From Rubrivivax sp. (GTDB lineage: Bacteria; Pseudomonadota; Gammaproteobacteria; Burkholderiales; Burkholderiaceae_C): DNA of 64,000 bases. Location: positions 26,312-90,311 of the forward strand of contig JAIXRN010000043.1 in assembly GCA_027485165.1 (NCBI GenBank). Reading direction: 5' to 3'. Made by a program: the position numbers and the translations under genes. Below, one piece after another: positions 27,222 through 37,997 of this stretch; the first letter of the stretch is position 1; the number at the start of each line of letters is the position of its first letter. The notes under the pieces are model-generated. The model ran no database searches. It was not told where the DNA came from and worked only from the letters and a program-made list of their open reading frames with translations.

Positions 27222-28116
27222 GGTCTGTTCGTTTCAGGACGCCTTGAACAAGGCCGTCGGGCTTCCACAGCAGGATCAGCGCCATCAGCACATAGACCAG
27301 CACCCCGGCGGCCGAAGGCAGCAGCACCTCGCCGAAGGTGTCGACGAAGCCGATGAGCAAGGCCGCGAGCAGGGCGCCGCGGATCGAGCCGATGCCGCCG
27401 ATCACCACCACCACGAAGCAGATGATCAGCACCTGGTTGCCCATGCCCGGGTAGACGCTGCTGACCGGTGCGGCCACCATGCCGGCCAGCACCGCGATGG
27501 CCACGCCGGCGGCAAACACCACGCGGTACAGGAACTTGATGTCGATGCCCAGGCTTTGCACCATCTCGCGGTTGGTGCTGCCGGCGCGGATCATCATGCC
27601 CAGCCGTGTCTTCGTGAACACGAACCACATGCCCAGCGCCAGCAGCAGGCACACGCCGCTGACGAACAGGCGGTAGACGGGGTAGGTCATCATCTCGCCC
27701 AACGGCAGGGTACCCGCCAGCAGGGGCGGCACCGGCACGCCGTGCACGTCGTCGCCCACCAGCAGGCTGCGCAGTTCTTCGAACACCAGGATCAAGCCGT
27801 ACGTCATCAGCACTTGCTGCAGGTGTTCGCGTTCGTACAGGAAGCTGAAGAAAACCCACTCCAGCACATAGCCCAGCAGCACGGCCAGCACCGTGCCCAC
27901 CAGCAGCGTGGCGAAGAAGCCCCCGCCGAAGGTGGCCGCTACGGGTGCCGCCAGCGCGAAGGCCATGTAGGCGCCGATCATGTAGAAGCTGCCGTGCGCC
28001 AGGTTGATGACGCCCATGATCCCGAAGATCAGCGTCAGCCCGCTGGCCACCAGGAACAGCAGCAGTCCGTACTGCAGCGCGTTCAGGCACTGGATGAGGA
28101 AGGTGGCGAAAGTCAT
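27214..28116 (-). CDS. livH: Branched-chain-type ABC importer permease LivH
   Basis: 300 residues from ATG 28116; a TTG four codons upstream is possible but less likely. The early 'GLTLIFGIMGVINLAHG' motif and the late 'VVVIGGIGSIRGA' loop, which contacts the ATPase, are classic LivH features. It pairs with LivM. A 103-base gap with a repeat-like hairpin separates it from the binding-protein gene. Confidence 0.93.
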   Translation of the reverse strand: MTFATFLIQCLNALQYGLLLFLVASGLTLIFGIMGVINLAHGSFYMIGAYMAFALAAPVAATFGGGFFATLLVGTVLAVLLGYVLEWVFFSFLYEREHLQQVLMTYGLILVFEELRSLLVGDDVHGVPVPPLLAGTLPLGEMMTYPVYRLFVSGVCLLLALGMWFVFTKTRLGMMIRAGSTNREMVQSLGIDIKFLYRVVFAAGVAIAVLAGMVAAPVSSVYPGMGNQVLIICFVVVVIGGIGSIRGALLAALLIGFVDTFGEVLLPSAAGVLVYVLMALILLWKPDGLVQGVLKRTDHE

Positions 28117-28200
28117 GTGAGCCCCCAAGCTCGCTGGCGCTCGCTACCCCCCAAGGGGGCCGTCCGCCAGCGGCCCGGCGAAGCCGGTTCCGCGGCGGGA
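28117..28200 (-). repeat. Intergenic REP-like palindromic element
   Basis: Between the binding-protein and livH genes lies 'AAGCTCGCTGGCGCTCGCT' followed by a C6-AA-G5 palindrome at 28147-28159. From memory, elements of this form are dispersed in intergenic regions of Burkholderiales genomes. A position after the binding-protein gene of an importer operon is common for mRNA-stabilising or attenuating hairpins. Only one copy is in this window. Confidence 0.5.
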
Positions 28201-28219
28201 AGCTTGGCCTTAGGCACGG

Positions 28220-29398
28220 TCACAGCCTGCAGCCGCGGCCGGGGTCGGTCAGCGCCTTGGCCGCAATGCCGACGACCTTGTTTTCCTTGCCGCTGACCTG
28301 GCGCAGGTAGATGTCCTGCACCGGGTTGTTGGACTTGCTCAGGCTGAAGGCGCCGCGCGGGCTGTCGATCTTCGCTTTCTGCAGCGCGGCGGCGAACTCG
28401 GCTTTCTTCGAGATGTCACCCTTCACCGCTTCCAGGCCCACGGCCAGCATCTGCGCCGCGTCGTAGCCCTGCACGGCGTAGACGTCGGGCTGGAGCTTGT
28501 AGCTCTTCGCGTAGGCCAGCCGGAAGGCGCTGTCGCGCGGCGTGCCCAGGCTGTCGGCGTAGTGCAGGGTGGTCAGCAGGCCTTCGGCATCAGCACCCTG
28601 GGCTTCCAGCGTGCCGTCGGTCAGGAAGCCGGCGCCGTACAGCAGGATGTTCTTCTTCAGGCCCGCCGCGGCGTAGTCCTTGACGAACTTCACGGCGCCG
28701 CCGCCAGCGAAGAAGGTGTAGACGGCGTCGGGCTTGGTGGCCGCGATCTCGGTCAGCAGGGCCTGGAACTCGACGTTCGGGAAAGGCAGGCTCAGTTCCT
28801 TCACCACCGTGCCGCCGGCTTTTTCGAAGGCTTCCTTGAAGCCCTTCACGCTTTCGTCGCCAGCCGCGTACTTCCAGGTGATGGTGACCACCTTCTTGTG
28901 GCCCTTCTTGGCCACCACGTCGCCCATCGCATAGCCGGGCTGCCAGTTGCTGAAGCTGCTGCGGAAGATGTTGGCCGCGCACATCGGGCCTGTCACGGCG
29001 TCGGCGCCGGCGTTGGGGACGATCAGCAAGGTACCGGTTTCCTTCGCCACGCGCGCCATGGCCATGGCCACGCCCGAATGCACGGTGCCCACCAGCACGT
29101 CCACGTTGTCGCGCTTGACGAGCTTGTTGACGTTGTCGGTGGCCTTGGCGGGGTCGCTTTCGTCGTCCACGCGCACGAACTCGATCTCGCGCCCGCCGAG
29201 CTTGCCGCCGCGTTCGGCCACGTGCAGGCGGAAGCCGTTTTCGATCGCCGTGCCCAGCGCGGCGAAGGTGCCGGTGGCCGGCAGCATCAGCCCGACCTTG
29301 ATCTTGCCGCTGGCCTGCGCGAAGGCCGCGTGGCTGGTCGCAAGCAGGGCCGCGGTGGCCGCAGCGGTGAAGGTGGCGGCGAGGAAGCGGGTTGTCAT
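28220..29398 (-). CDS. Periplasmic substrate-binding protein of the aromatic-acid ABC importer
   Basis: 392 residues from ATG 29398. A signal peptide (residues 1 to ~28, ending AAFAQ) precedes a type I periplasmic-binding fold of the LivK family: 'IKVGLMLPATGTFAALG', 'VRVDDESDPAKATDNVNKL', 'VLVGTVHSGVAMAM'. It captures the solute for LivHMGF. Location between benzoate-activation genes and the permeases argues for benzoate or another aromatic acid as ligand. One base separates it from the hydrolase stop. Confidence 0.92.
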   Translation of the reverse strand: MTTRFLAATFTAAATAALLATSHAAFAQASGKIKVGLMLPATGTFAALGTAIENGFRLHVAERGGKLGGREIEFVRVDDESDPAKATDNVNKLVKRDNVDVLVGTVHSGVAMAMARVAKETGTLLIVPNAGADAVTGPMCAANIFRSSFSNWQPGYAMGDVVAKKGHKKVVTITWKYAAGDESVKGFKEAFEKAGGTVVKELSLPFPNVEFQALLTEIAATKPDAVYTFFAGGGAVKFVKDYAAAGLKKNILLYGAGFLTDGTLEAQGADAEGLLTTLHYADSLGTPRDSAFRLAYAKSYKLQPDVYAVQGYDAAQMLAVGLEAVKGDISKKAEFAAALQKAKIDSPRGAFSLSKSNNPVQDIYLRQVSGKENKVVGIAAKALTDPGRGCRL

Positions 29399-29399
29399 C

Positions 29400-30181
29400 T
29401 CATGTCTCCAGGGGGTGAAAGAAAGCCGTGGCCGCTTCGATGACGGCCTGGGGCTGGTCGCGGTGCGGGGAATGCCCGCAGGCGGGCATTTCCAGCAGGC
29501 GGGTGTGCGGCACGCGCCGTGCGATGCCGCGTATCTGTTCAAGGGTGCCGTATTCGTCGTCCAGCCCCTGCAGGGCCAGCAGCGGGCAGCGGATGCTGGC
29601 GATGTCTGGTTCGATGGACCAGGCGCGGAAGTCTGGGTGCAGCCAGATGCCGTTCCAGCCCCAGAACGCGGAGTCCGGGTCGTCGTGGTACTTCGCCAGG
29701 CGTTCGCGCAGCGGCGTCGTCTCATACGCGATGCGGGCTTGCTCGATGCTGGCCACCGACACGTCTTCGACCAGGATGTGCGGCGCCATCACCACGGCCC
29801 CGGCCACCGGGAAGCGGGCCGCGTGCAGCAGGGCGATGGAGCCGCCGTCGCTGTGCCCGAACAACCAGGGCGGTGCGGGCACTTTCAGCGCCTGCAGCAG
29901 CGCAGGCAGCACCTCATGCGCCTGCCGGTGCATGAAGTCGGGCGCCCAGGCTTCATGCACCGCGCGTGGCGTGCTGCGGCCGTAGCCGGGGCGTGAATAC
30001 ACCAGGCCCCGCACATCCGCCGCTTCGCACAGCCGCTGCGGGAAGTCGCGCCACATCGCCAGCGAGCCCAGGCCTTCATGCAGGAACACGACCAGCGGCG
30101 CGCTGGGGTCGGCCACACCCACCCAGGCGTGTTCGATGCGCACCGGGCGGCCCGCCCAGTCGATGTCGATGAAGGCCGGCA

Positions 30182-30182
<1 letters not shown>
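29400..30182 (-). CDS. Alpha/beta hydrolase of the benzoate cluster
   Basis: 260 residues. The fold is clear: 'VVFLHEGLGSLAMW' oxyanion region, nucleophile elbow GHSDGG (Ser), acidic residue in 'LQGLDDEYGT' and histidine in 'MPACGHSPHRDQP'. No signal peptide, so cytoplasmic. The ATG overlaps the stop of the CoA ligase gene (TGATG). A thioesterase or ester/lactone hydrolase role in the box pathway is plausible, but the substrate cannot be read from the sequence. Confidence 0.85.
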
Positions 30183-31792
<1,610 letters not shown>

Positions 31793-31839
31793 GCTTGTCT
31801 CCTGTGTCTCTTTTGGGCCGGGCTGCAGGCTGCAGGTCG

Positions 31840-33402
31840 CTAACCCCGGGCCCAGCGCGCCAGCACGCCGGGGGCGGCCTGCACGGCCGCGCGGCGATGG
31901 TAGAAATTCAGCGCCCGCAACCCGCCCAGTTCTTCGCCGCCGCCGGCGCGGCCCGGGCCGCCGTGCAACGACTGCGGCATCACGTTGCCGTGGCCGCTGT
32001 GCACCGCGCCAGCGGCCGGGCTGACCACGTGCACGCGGCCGTGGCAGTCGGCCAGTTCGAGTGCCGCGTCGGCCAAGGCCGCGTCGTCGCTGCCGTAAAG
32101 CGAAGCCACCAGCGAACCTTCGCCGCGGCGCACCAGTTGCAGCGCGTGTGCGGCGTCCCGGTAGGGCACCAGGGTGGCCACGGGGCCGAAGACTTCGCTG
32201 TCGTGCACGCGGCCGGCGGCGTCGGACCCGGCCGCGTCGCGCGTGCCCAGCAGGCTGGGGCCGACACAGCAGGCCACGGCCGGGTCGGCGTCGACCAGGG
32301 CGTGGGCAGCGCCGTCGTGCAGCACCTCGGTCTGCGCCTTCAGCGCCTGCAGGCCCTGCTGCACCGCCGCCCGCTGCGCGCGGCTGACGAGCGCGCCCAT
32401 GCGCACCGTCTCGTTGCGCGGGTTGCCCACGCTGGTTTTCGCCAGGCGGGCCGACACCGCTTCGGCCGTGGCCGCATACAGGGCCTGCGGCACGAACACG
32501 CGCCGGATGGCGGTGCACTTCTGGCCCGACTTCACCGTCATCTCGCGCACCACTTCCTTCACCAGCAGCTCGAAGGCGGCACTGCCCGGGGCCTCGCCTT
32601 CCAGCAGCAGGGCGCTGTTGATGCTGTCGGCCTCGATGTTCACGCGCACCGAGCGTTCGGCCACCGCCGGGTGGCGGCGCAGCAGCGCGGCGGTATCGGC
32701 GCTGCCGGTGAAGGACAGCACGTCGAAGGGCTGCAGCGTGTCCAGCAAACCGGCCGAACTGCCGCAGACCACCGACAACGCGCCCGCGGGCAGGATGCCG
32801 GCGTCGACCACGTCCTTCACCATGCGCTGAGTCAGCCAGGCCGTGGCCGTGGCCGGCTTCACCACCACCGGCACGCCTGACAGCAGCGCCGGTGCGGCCT
32901 TTTCCCACAGCCCCCAGGCGGGGAAGTTGAAGGCGTTGATGAACAGGGCCAGCCCGCGCACCGGCAACTGCAGGTGCTGGCTCTGGAAGGCGCCGTCCTT
33001 GGCCAGGGCTGCGGGTTCGCCGTCGAGCAGGAAACGCTGCTCGCCCAGCGCGGCACCCAGCTTGGCGTAGATACCCAGGGTGTAGATGGCGCCGTCGATG
33101 TCCACCGCCGAGTCGTTCTTCACCGTGCCGCTGTTGGCGGTGGCGATCTCGAAGTACGCGTCGCGGTTCGCCTGCAGCAGCTTGACGATGGCGCCCAGCA
33201 TGTCGGCGCGCTGGCGGTAAGTCAGCGCCCGCAGTGCGGCGCCGCCCTGTTCGCGGGCGAAGGCGAAGCCGGCGGGCAGGTCCAGGCCGGTGGCGTCCAC
33301 GCGCACCAGTTCATGGCCCAGCACGGGGTCGAACAGCGCGGTGCCGGCGCCGGTGCCGGGCCGCCATTGGCCGCCCAGGTGGTTCAGGAGAAGTTCGCTC
33401 AT
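31840..33402 (-). CDS. boxD: 3,4-dehydroadipyl-CoA semialdehyde dehydrogenase
   Basis: 520 residues, aldehyde dehydrogenase superfamily of the PaaZ-N/BoxD type. The catalytic cysteine lies in '[12 protein letters not shown]', the general-base glutamate in 'NIEADSINS', and the nucleotide-site motif is '[10 protein letters not shown]'. It has no C-terminal hydratase domain, unlike PaaZ. In the box pathway it oxidises the semialdehyde released by BoxC, with NADP+, to 3,4-dehydroadipyl-CoA. Assignment rests on family and cluster context. Confidence 0.88.
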   Translation of the reverse strand: MSELLLNHLGGQWRPGTGAGTALFDPVLGHELVRVDATGLDLPAGFAFAREQGGAALRALTYRQRADMLGAIVKLLQANRDAYFEIATANSGTVKNDSAVDIDGAIYTLGIYAKLGAALGEQRFLLDGEPAALAKDGAFQSQHLQLPVRGLALFINAFNFPAWGLWEKAAPALLSGVPVVVKPATATAWLTQRMVKDVVDAGILPAGALSVVCGSSAGLLDTLQPFDVLSFTGSADTAALLRRHPAVAERSVRVNIEADSINSALLLEGEAPGSAAFELLVKEVVREMTVKSGQKCTAIRRVFVPQALYAATAEAVSARLAKTSVGNPRNETVRMGALVSRAQRAAVQQGLQALKAQTEVLHDGAAHALVDADPAVACCVGPSLLGTRDAAGSDAAGRVHDSEVFGPVATLVPYRDAAHALQLVRRGEGSLVASLYGSDDAALADAALELADCHGRVHVVSPAAGAVHSGHGNVMPQSLHGGPGRAGGGEELGGLRALNFYHRRAAVQAAPGVLARWARG

Positions 33403-33440
33403 GGCGGGCCTTGGGTGGGGGTTGCGACGCTGCGGCAGCG

Positions 33441-33668
33441 TCAGGTGAACTGGATCTGCCCTTGCGGCAGCAGGTAGAGCACGAGCGCGCGGCCACCCAG
33501 CACCGTGGGCCGGTGCGCGCTGCCCGGCGGGCAGACCAGCCAGCCTGCTGCGACACCGGCTTCGCAGCTGGCCTTCAGGGCGGCGTCCAGCGGCCGGCCC
33601 TGCAGCTGCAGGGTGAGTTCGGCAAGCTGGGCGCGGAAGCTGTCGGGGGTGGCGGGCGTGGCTGACAT
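33441..33668 (-). pseudogene. Short DUF4863-like remnant, apparently internally deleted
   Basis: 75 residues from ATG 33668. The N-terminal part ('FRAQLAELTLQLQGRPLDAAL', 'ASCEAGVAAGWL') and the C-terminal part ('PPGSAHRPTVLGGRALVLYLLPQG') each resemble DUF4863 proteins, which I recall next to box genes and which are about twice this long. The cupin-like centre seems missing, joined in frame after 'GWLV'. No good ribosome site precedes the ATG. It may be a genuine short protein, but a decayed gene is more likely. Confidence 0.55.
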
Positions 33669-33725
33669 GGTGCGGTCGTGCTGTTGAGGCAGGTCAAACC
33701 GGCTTCGCTTCGGAGCGGGTGCCGC

Positions 33726-33754
33726 TTGTGGCCTGGAGTGCAATGCAGTATTGT
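33726..33754 (+). promoter_or_regulatory. Putative sigma-70 promoter of boxR
   Basis: TTGTGG (33726-33731), a 17-base spacer and TATTGT (33749-33754), with the boxR start 33 bases downstream of the -10 box. A ribosome site TAGGAG lies at 33769-33774. The -10 box is inside a motif shared with the boxC promoter. Confidence 0.5.
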
Positions 33755-33756
33755 GC
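33745..33756 (+). promoter_or_regulatory. Putative BoxR operator, copy 1 (GCAGTATTGTGC)
   Basis: The sequence matches 11 of 12 bases of GCAGTATTCTGC in the boxC promoter and lies over the -10 box. Two TGCA tetramers (33739-33742 and 33744-33747) are adjacent; TGCA-type repeats are, from memory, targets of BzdR/BoxR-family repressors. The benzoate arm on the other strand starts from this same intergenic region. Confidence 0.5.
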
Positions 33757-33786
33757 GTGTCGGGACTCTAGGAGCGCGTCAGATCC

Positions 33787-34743
33787 ATGTCAAGCACTAT
33801 ATTGCCAGCTATCGGGTTAGTCCCGAGCCCCGCCGAGGCGGCGGAGGACAGCGGCACCCACAAGCACCCCTTCCTGGTGGCGCTGGGCGAACGTGTGCGG
33901 GCGCTGCGGGCGCGCCGCGGCATGACGCGCAAGGCGCTGTCGCTGGCCACCGATGTGTCCGAACGCCATCTGGCCAACCTGGAATACGGCGTCGGCAACG
34001 CGTCCATCCTCATCCTGCTGCAGGTGGCGGCGGCGCTGCAGTGTTCGCTGGCCGAACTGCTGGGCGACGTCACCACGGGTTCGCCCGAGTGGCTGATGCT
34101 GCGCGAGCTGCTGGAACACCGCGATGAAGACACGCTTCGCCGCGTGCGCGTGGCGGTGGGCGAACTGCTGGGCACAGGCGGCGACCACGGCAGCGGCACG
34201 CGCGCCCGCAGCTCGCGCGTGGCCCTGGTGGGGCTGCGCGGCGCGGGCAAGTCCACCCTGGGTGCGATGCTGGCCGAAGACCTGGGTTTCCCCTTCGTCG
34301 AGCTGTCGCGCGAGATCGAGAAATTCGCTGGCTGCAGCGTCAGCGAGATCCAGGCGCTGTACGGCCAGAACGCCTACCGCCGCTACGAACGCCGGGCGCT
34401 GGAAGAGACCATCCAGCTCTACGAAGACGCCGTCATCGCCACGCCTGGCGGCATCGTCAGCGACCCCGCTACCTTCAACCAGCTGCTGGCCCACTGCACC
34501 ACGGTGTGGCTGCAGGCCGAGCCCGAAGACCACATGGCGCGGGTGGCGGCCCAGGGCGACATGCGGCCCATGCGCGCCAGCAAGGAAGCGATGGCCGATC
34601 TCAAAAGCATCCTGGCCGGTCGCGCCGCTTTCTATTCGAAGGCCGAGCTGCGCGTGAACACCAGTGCCCAGCCGCTGATCGACACCTTCGGCCTGTTGCA
34701 ACGCACGGTGCGCGAGGCTTTGGGGCTGCCAGAACACGCATAA
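33787..34743 (+). CDS. boxR: BoxR transcriptional regulator (XRE helix-turn-helix plus shikimate kinase-like domain)
   Basis: 318 residues. The N-terminal helix-turn-helix (residues ~28-95, 'RGMTRKALSLATDVSERHLANLE' spanning two helices) is joined by a linker to a shikimate kinase-like domain (~140-310) with an intact P-loop GLRGAGKST. This architecture is diagnostic for BzdR/BoxR, which repress benzoate genes and respond to benzoyl-CoA through the kinase-like domain. It is divergent from the ligase/importer arm and upstream of boxCBA, the usual place for a local regulator. Confidence 0.93.
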   Translation: MSSTILPAIGLVPSPAEAAEDSGTHKHPFLVALGERVRALRARRGMTRKALSLATDVSERHLANLEYGVGNASILILLQVAAALQCSLAELLGDVTTGSPEWLMLRELLEHRDEDTLRRVRVAVGELLGTGGDHGSGTRARSSRVALVGLRGAGKSTLGAMLAEDLGFPFVELSREIEKFAGCSVSEIQALYGQNAYRRYERRALEETIQLYEDAVIATPGGIVSDPATFNQLLAHCTTVWLQAEPEDHMARVAAQGDMRPMRASKEAMADLKSILAGRAAFYSKAELRVNTSAQPLIDTFGLLQRTVREALGLPEHA

Positions 34744-34758
34744 AACTGCATATTTGTG

Positions 34759-34787
34759 TTGACGAGTTGGCTGGTGAGCAGTATTCT
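34759..34787 (+). promoter_or_regulatory. Putative sigma-70 promoter of boxCBA
   Basis: TTGACG (34759-34764), a 17-base spacer and TATTCT (34782-34787), the best consensus-like promoter I found in the window. It lies between boxR and boxC, 43 bases upstream of the boxC start, and gives boxCBA a start site separate from boxR. Confidence 0.65.
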
Positions 34788-34789
34788 GC
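34778..34789 (+). promoter_or_regulatory. Putative BoxR operator, copy 2 (GCAGTATTCTGC)
   Basis: Inverted repeat GCAG-N4-CTGC covering the -10 box of the boxC promoter. It is nearly identical to the motif over the boxR -10 box, as expected if one repressor blocks both. Confidence 0.5.
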
Positions 34790-34830
34790 TTGTCATGGCG
34801 GCCACAGGCAGCCTACTTCAGGAGACCCCG

Positions 34831-36510
34831 ATGACTCTCACCACCGCGCCGGCCGCCCGTGTCGACTACCAGACCCACCCCTCCCGCTACCGTCACTGGA
34901 AGCTGAAGTTCGAAGGCGCCGTGGCCACGCTGTTGGCCGACTTCGACGAGAACGGCGGCCTGCGCGAGGGCTACAAGCTCAAGCTCAACAGCTACGACCT
35001 GGGCGTGGACATCGAGCTGAACGACGCGGTGCAGCGCATCCGCTTCGAACACCCTGAAGTGCGCACCGTCGTCATCACCAGCGCCAAGGAGCGCGTGTTC
35101 TGCTCGGGCGCCAACATCTTCATGCTGGGCGTTTCCAGCCACGCCTGGAAGGTGAACTTCTGCAAGTTCACCAACGAAACCCGCAACGGCCTGGAAGACA
35201 GCAGCCGCCACAGTGGCCTGAAGTTCCTGGCGGCCGTGAACGGCGCCTGCGCCGGCGGCGGGTATGAACTGGCCCTGGCCTGCGACGAGATCATCCTGGT
35301 GGACGACCGCAGCAGCGCCGTGAGCCTGCCCGAAGTGCCGCTGCTGGGCGTGCTGCCCGGCACCGGCGGCCTGACCCGCGTCACCGACAAACGCAAGGTG
35401 CGCCACGATCTGGCCGACATCTTCTGCACCAGTGTGGAAGGCGTGCGCGGCCAGAAGGCCAAGGACTGGCGGCTGGTGGACGAGGTCGCCAAGACCGCCG
35501 TGTTCTCGGCCCGCGTGCAGGAACGTGCGCTGGAACTGGCCGCGCAGAGCGACCGCCCGCTACCCGAAACAGGCGCCCGCGGCGTGACGCTGCAGCCGCT
35601 GAACCGCACGATCGAAGCCGACGCACTGCGCTACACGCATGTGACGGTGCAGATCGACCGCGCCCAGCGCAGCGCCACCTGGACGGTGAAGGCCCCGACC
35701 GGCGCACAGCCCGCCAACGTGGCCGCCATCGAAGCCGCGGGCGACGCCTGGTACCCGCTGCAGATGGCGCGCGAATTGGAAGACGCGATCCTGGAGATGC
35801 GCACCAACGAACCCGAGATCGGCGTCTGGCTGATGAAGACCGAAGGCGACGCCGCCGCCGTGCTGGCCATGGACGCCACGCTGCAGGCCCACGCTGGCCA
35901 CTGGCTGGTGCGCGAAACCGTGGGCCTGCTGCGCCGCACGTTCTCGCGGCTGGACCTGTCATCGCGCAGCCTGTTCGCGCTGGCCGAACCCGGTTCCTGC
36001 TTCGCCGGCAGCTTCCTGGAACTGGCCCTGGCCTGCGACCGCAGCTACCAGCTGATGCTGCCCGACGACGCGGCGCGCACGCCCAAGCTGACGGTGGGCG
36101 AAGTCAACTTCGGCTTGTTCCCGATGATCACCGGCCAAAGCCGGCTGGAGCGCCGCTTCTACGGCGAGACCACGCCACTGGAAGCCGCCCGCGCCGCCAT
36201 CGGCCAGCCGCTGGACGCCGACGCCGCGTTCGCGCTGGGCCTGGTCACCGCCAACCCCGACGACATCGATTGGGACGACGAAATCCGCATCGCGATCGAA
36301 GAACGCCGCGCCATGAGCCCCGACGCGCTGACCGGCATGGAAGCCAACCTGCGCTTCAACGGCCCCGAGAACATGCTCACCCGCGTGTTCGGCCGCCTCA
36401 CCGCCTGGCAAAACTGGATCTTCCAGCGCCCCAACGCCGTGGGCGACAAGGGCGCGCTGAAGGTTTACGGCAAAGGCGAAAAAGCGCAATTCGACTGGAA
36501 CCGCGTTTAG
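34831..36510 (+). CDS. boxC: 2,3-epoxybenzoyl-CoA dihydrolase BoxC
   Basis: 559 residues from ATG 34831, after a CAGGAGA site; this is the usual BoxC length. Two enoyl-CoA hydratase-like halves are visible: 'VFCSGANIFMLGV' and 'NGACAGGGYELALACDE' in the first, 'SCFAGSFLELALACDRSYQ' in the second. The enzyme opens the epoxide ring of 2,3-epoxybenzoyl-CoA with two waters, releasing formate and 3,4-dehydroadipyl-CoA semialdehyde. First gene of boxCBA. Confidence 0.95.
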   Translation: MTLTTAPAARVDYQTHPSRYRHWKLKFEGAVATLLADFDENGGLREGYKLKLNSYDLGVDIELNDAVQRIRFEHPEVRTVVITSAKERVFCSGANIFMLGVSSHAWKVNFCKFTNETRNGLEDSSRHSGLKFLAAVNGACAGGGYELALACDEIILVDDRSSAVSLPEVPLLGVLPGTGGLTRVTDKRKVRHDLADIFCTSVEGVRGQKAKDWRLVDEVAKTAVFSARVQERALELAAQSDRPLPETGARGVTLQPLNRTIEADALRYTHVTVQIDRAQRSATWTVKAPTGAQPANVAAIEAAGDAWYPLQMARELEDAILEMRTNEPEIGVWLMKTEGDAAAVLAMDATLQAHAGHWLVRETVGLLRRTFSRLDLSSRSLFALAEPGSCFAGSFLELALACDRSYQLMLPDDAARTPKLTVGEVNFGLFPMITGQSRLERRFYGETTPLEAARAAIGQPLDADAAFALGLVTANPDDIDWDDEIRIAIEERRAMSPDALTGMEANLRFNGPENMLTRVFGRLTAWQNWIFQRPNAVGDKGALKVYGKGEKAQFDWNRV

Positions 36511-36544
36511 GCCACACAGACACATCCATCACTGGAGCAGACCC

Positions 36545-37972
36545 ATGAGCAGCATCAACTACAGCGAAAAGATCCCCAACAACGTCAACCTGTCCGAAGA
36601 CCGCACGCTGCAGCGCGCGCTGGAACAGTGGCAGCCCAACTTCATCAGCTGGTGGGACGACATGGGCCCCGAGGGCAGCACCGACATGGACGTCTACCTG
36701 CGCACCGCCGTCAGCGTGGACCCGCAGGGCTGGGCCAGCTTCGGCCACGTGAAGATGCGCGACTACCGCTGGGGCATCTTCATGAACCCGGGCGACGCCA
36801 ACCGCCAGATCCACTTCGGCGATCACAAGGGCGAGAAGGCCTGGGACAGTGTGCCCGGCGAGCACCGCGCCAACCTGCGCCGCATCATCGTGACGCAGGG
36901 CGACACCGAACCGGCTTCGGTGGAACAGCAGCGCCACCTGGGCCTGACCGCGCCCAGCATGTACGACTTACGCAACCTGTTCCAGATCAACGTGGAAGAA
37001 GGCCGCCACCTGTGGGCGATGGTCTACCTGCTGCACAAACACTTCGGCCGCGACGGCCGCGAAGAAGCCGAAGCGCTGCTGGAACGCCGCAGCGGCGACG
37101 AGAACAACCCGCGCATCCTGGGTGCCTTCAACGAAGCCACGCCCGACTGGCTGAGCTTCTTCATGTTCACCTACTTCACCGACCGCGATGGCAAGTTCCA
37201 GCTGTGCGCCCTGGCCGAAAGCGCCTTCGACCCGCTGGCGCGCACCACCAAGTTCATGCTGACGGAAGAAGCGCACCACATGTTCGTGGGAGAAAGCGGT
37301 ATCAGTCGCGTCATCCAGCGCACGGCGCAGAAGATGAACGAGCTGAAGACCGACGACGTGGGCGTGCTGCGCGCTGCGGGCGTGATCGACCTGCCGACCA
37401 TCCAGCGCTACATCAACTTCCACTTCAGCGTCACCATCGACCTGTTCGGTGCCGACGAGAGCAGCAACGCCGCCACCTTCTATTCATCCGGCCTGAAGGG
37501 CCGCTATGAGGAAGGCAAGCGCGTCGACGACCACGTGCTGAAGGGCCAGACCTACAAGGTGCTGGAAGCGAAGGGTGGCCAGCTGGTGGAAAAGGAAGTG
37601 CCGATGCTCAACGCGCTGAACGAAGTGCTGCGCGACGACTACATCAAGGACAGCGTGGCCGGCGTGGGCCGCTGGAACAAGGTGCTGGAAAAGGCCGGCA
37701 TCCCGGTGCAGCTCTCGGTGCCGCACAAGGCCTTCCACCGCAACATCGGCGCCCTTTCAGGCGTCAAGGTCTCGCCCGACGGGCGTGTGGTCAGCGATGC
37801 CGAATGGAAGGCCAATGTCGACCGCTGGCTGCCCAGCGGCGGCGACCGCGCCTTTGTGGCCAGCCTGATGGGCCGCGTTGTCGAGCCGGGCCAGTTCGCG
37901 AACTGGATCGCGCCGCCGGTGATGGGCATCAACCGCCAGCCGGTTGATTACGAGTACGTGCGGTTCAACTGA
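36545..37972 (+). CDS. boxB: Benzoyl-CoA 2,3-epoxidase subunit BoxB
   Basis: 475 residues, the normal family length. Diiron ligands are visible as E151-E-G-R-H155 and E241-E-A-H-H245 in the class I diiron arrangement. BoxB uses electrons from the reductase BoxA and O2 to form 2,3-epoxybenzoyl-CoA. It is 34 bases after boxC with a GGAG site. Confidence 0.96.
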   Translation: MSSINYSEKIPNNVNLSEDRTLQRALEQWQPNFISWWDDMGPEGSTDMDVYLRTAVSVDPQGWASFGHVKMRDYRWGIFMNPGDANRQIHFGDHKGEKAWDSVPGEHRANLRRIIVTQGDTEPASVEQQRHLGLTAPSMYDLRNLFQINVEEGRHLWAMVYLLHKHFGRDGREEAEALLERRSGDENNPRILGAFNEATPDWLSFFMFTYFTDRDGKFQLCALAESAFDPLARTTKFMLTEEAHHMFVGESGISRVIQRTAQKMNELKTDDVGVLRAAGVIDLPTIQRYINFHFSVTIDLFGADESSNAATFYSSGLKGRYEEGKRVDDHVLKGQTYKVLEAKGGQLVEKEVPMLNALNEVLRDDYIKDSVAGVGRWNKVLEKAGIPVQLSVPHKAFHRNIGALSGVKVSPDGRVVSDAEWKANVDRWLPSGGDRAFVASLMGRVVEPGQFANWIAPPVMGINRQPVDYEYVRFN

Positions 37973-37997
37973 TTCAGGCGATCATTGAGCGATGAAG

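Noticed and set aside
31840..33402. PaaZ (ring-opening hydrolase/aldehyde dehydrogenase fusion)
   Set aside because: Only the dehydrogenase domain is present at 520 residues and the hydratase part is missing; the box context fits BoxD.
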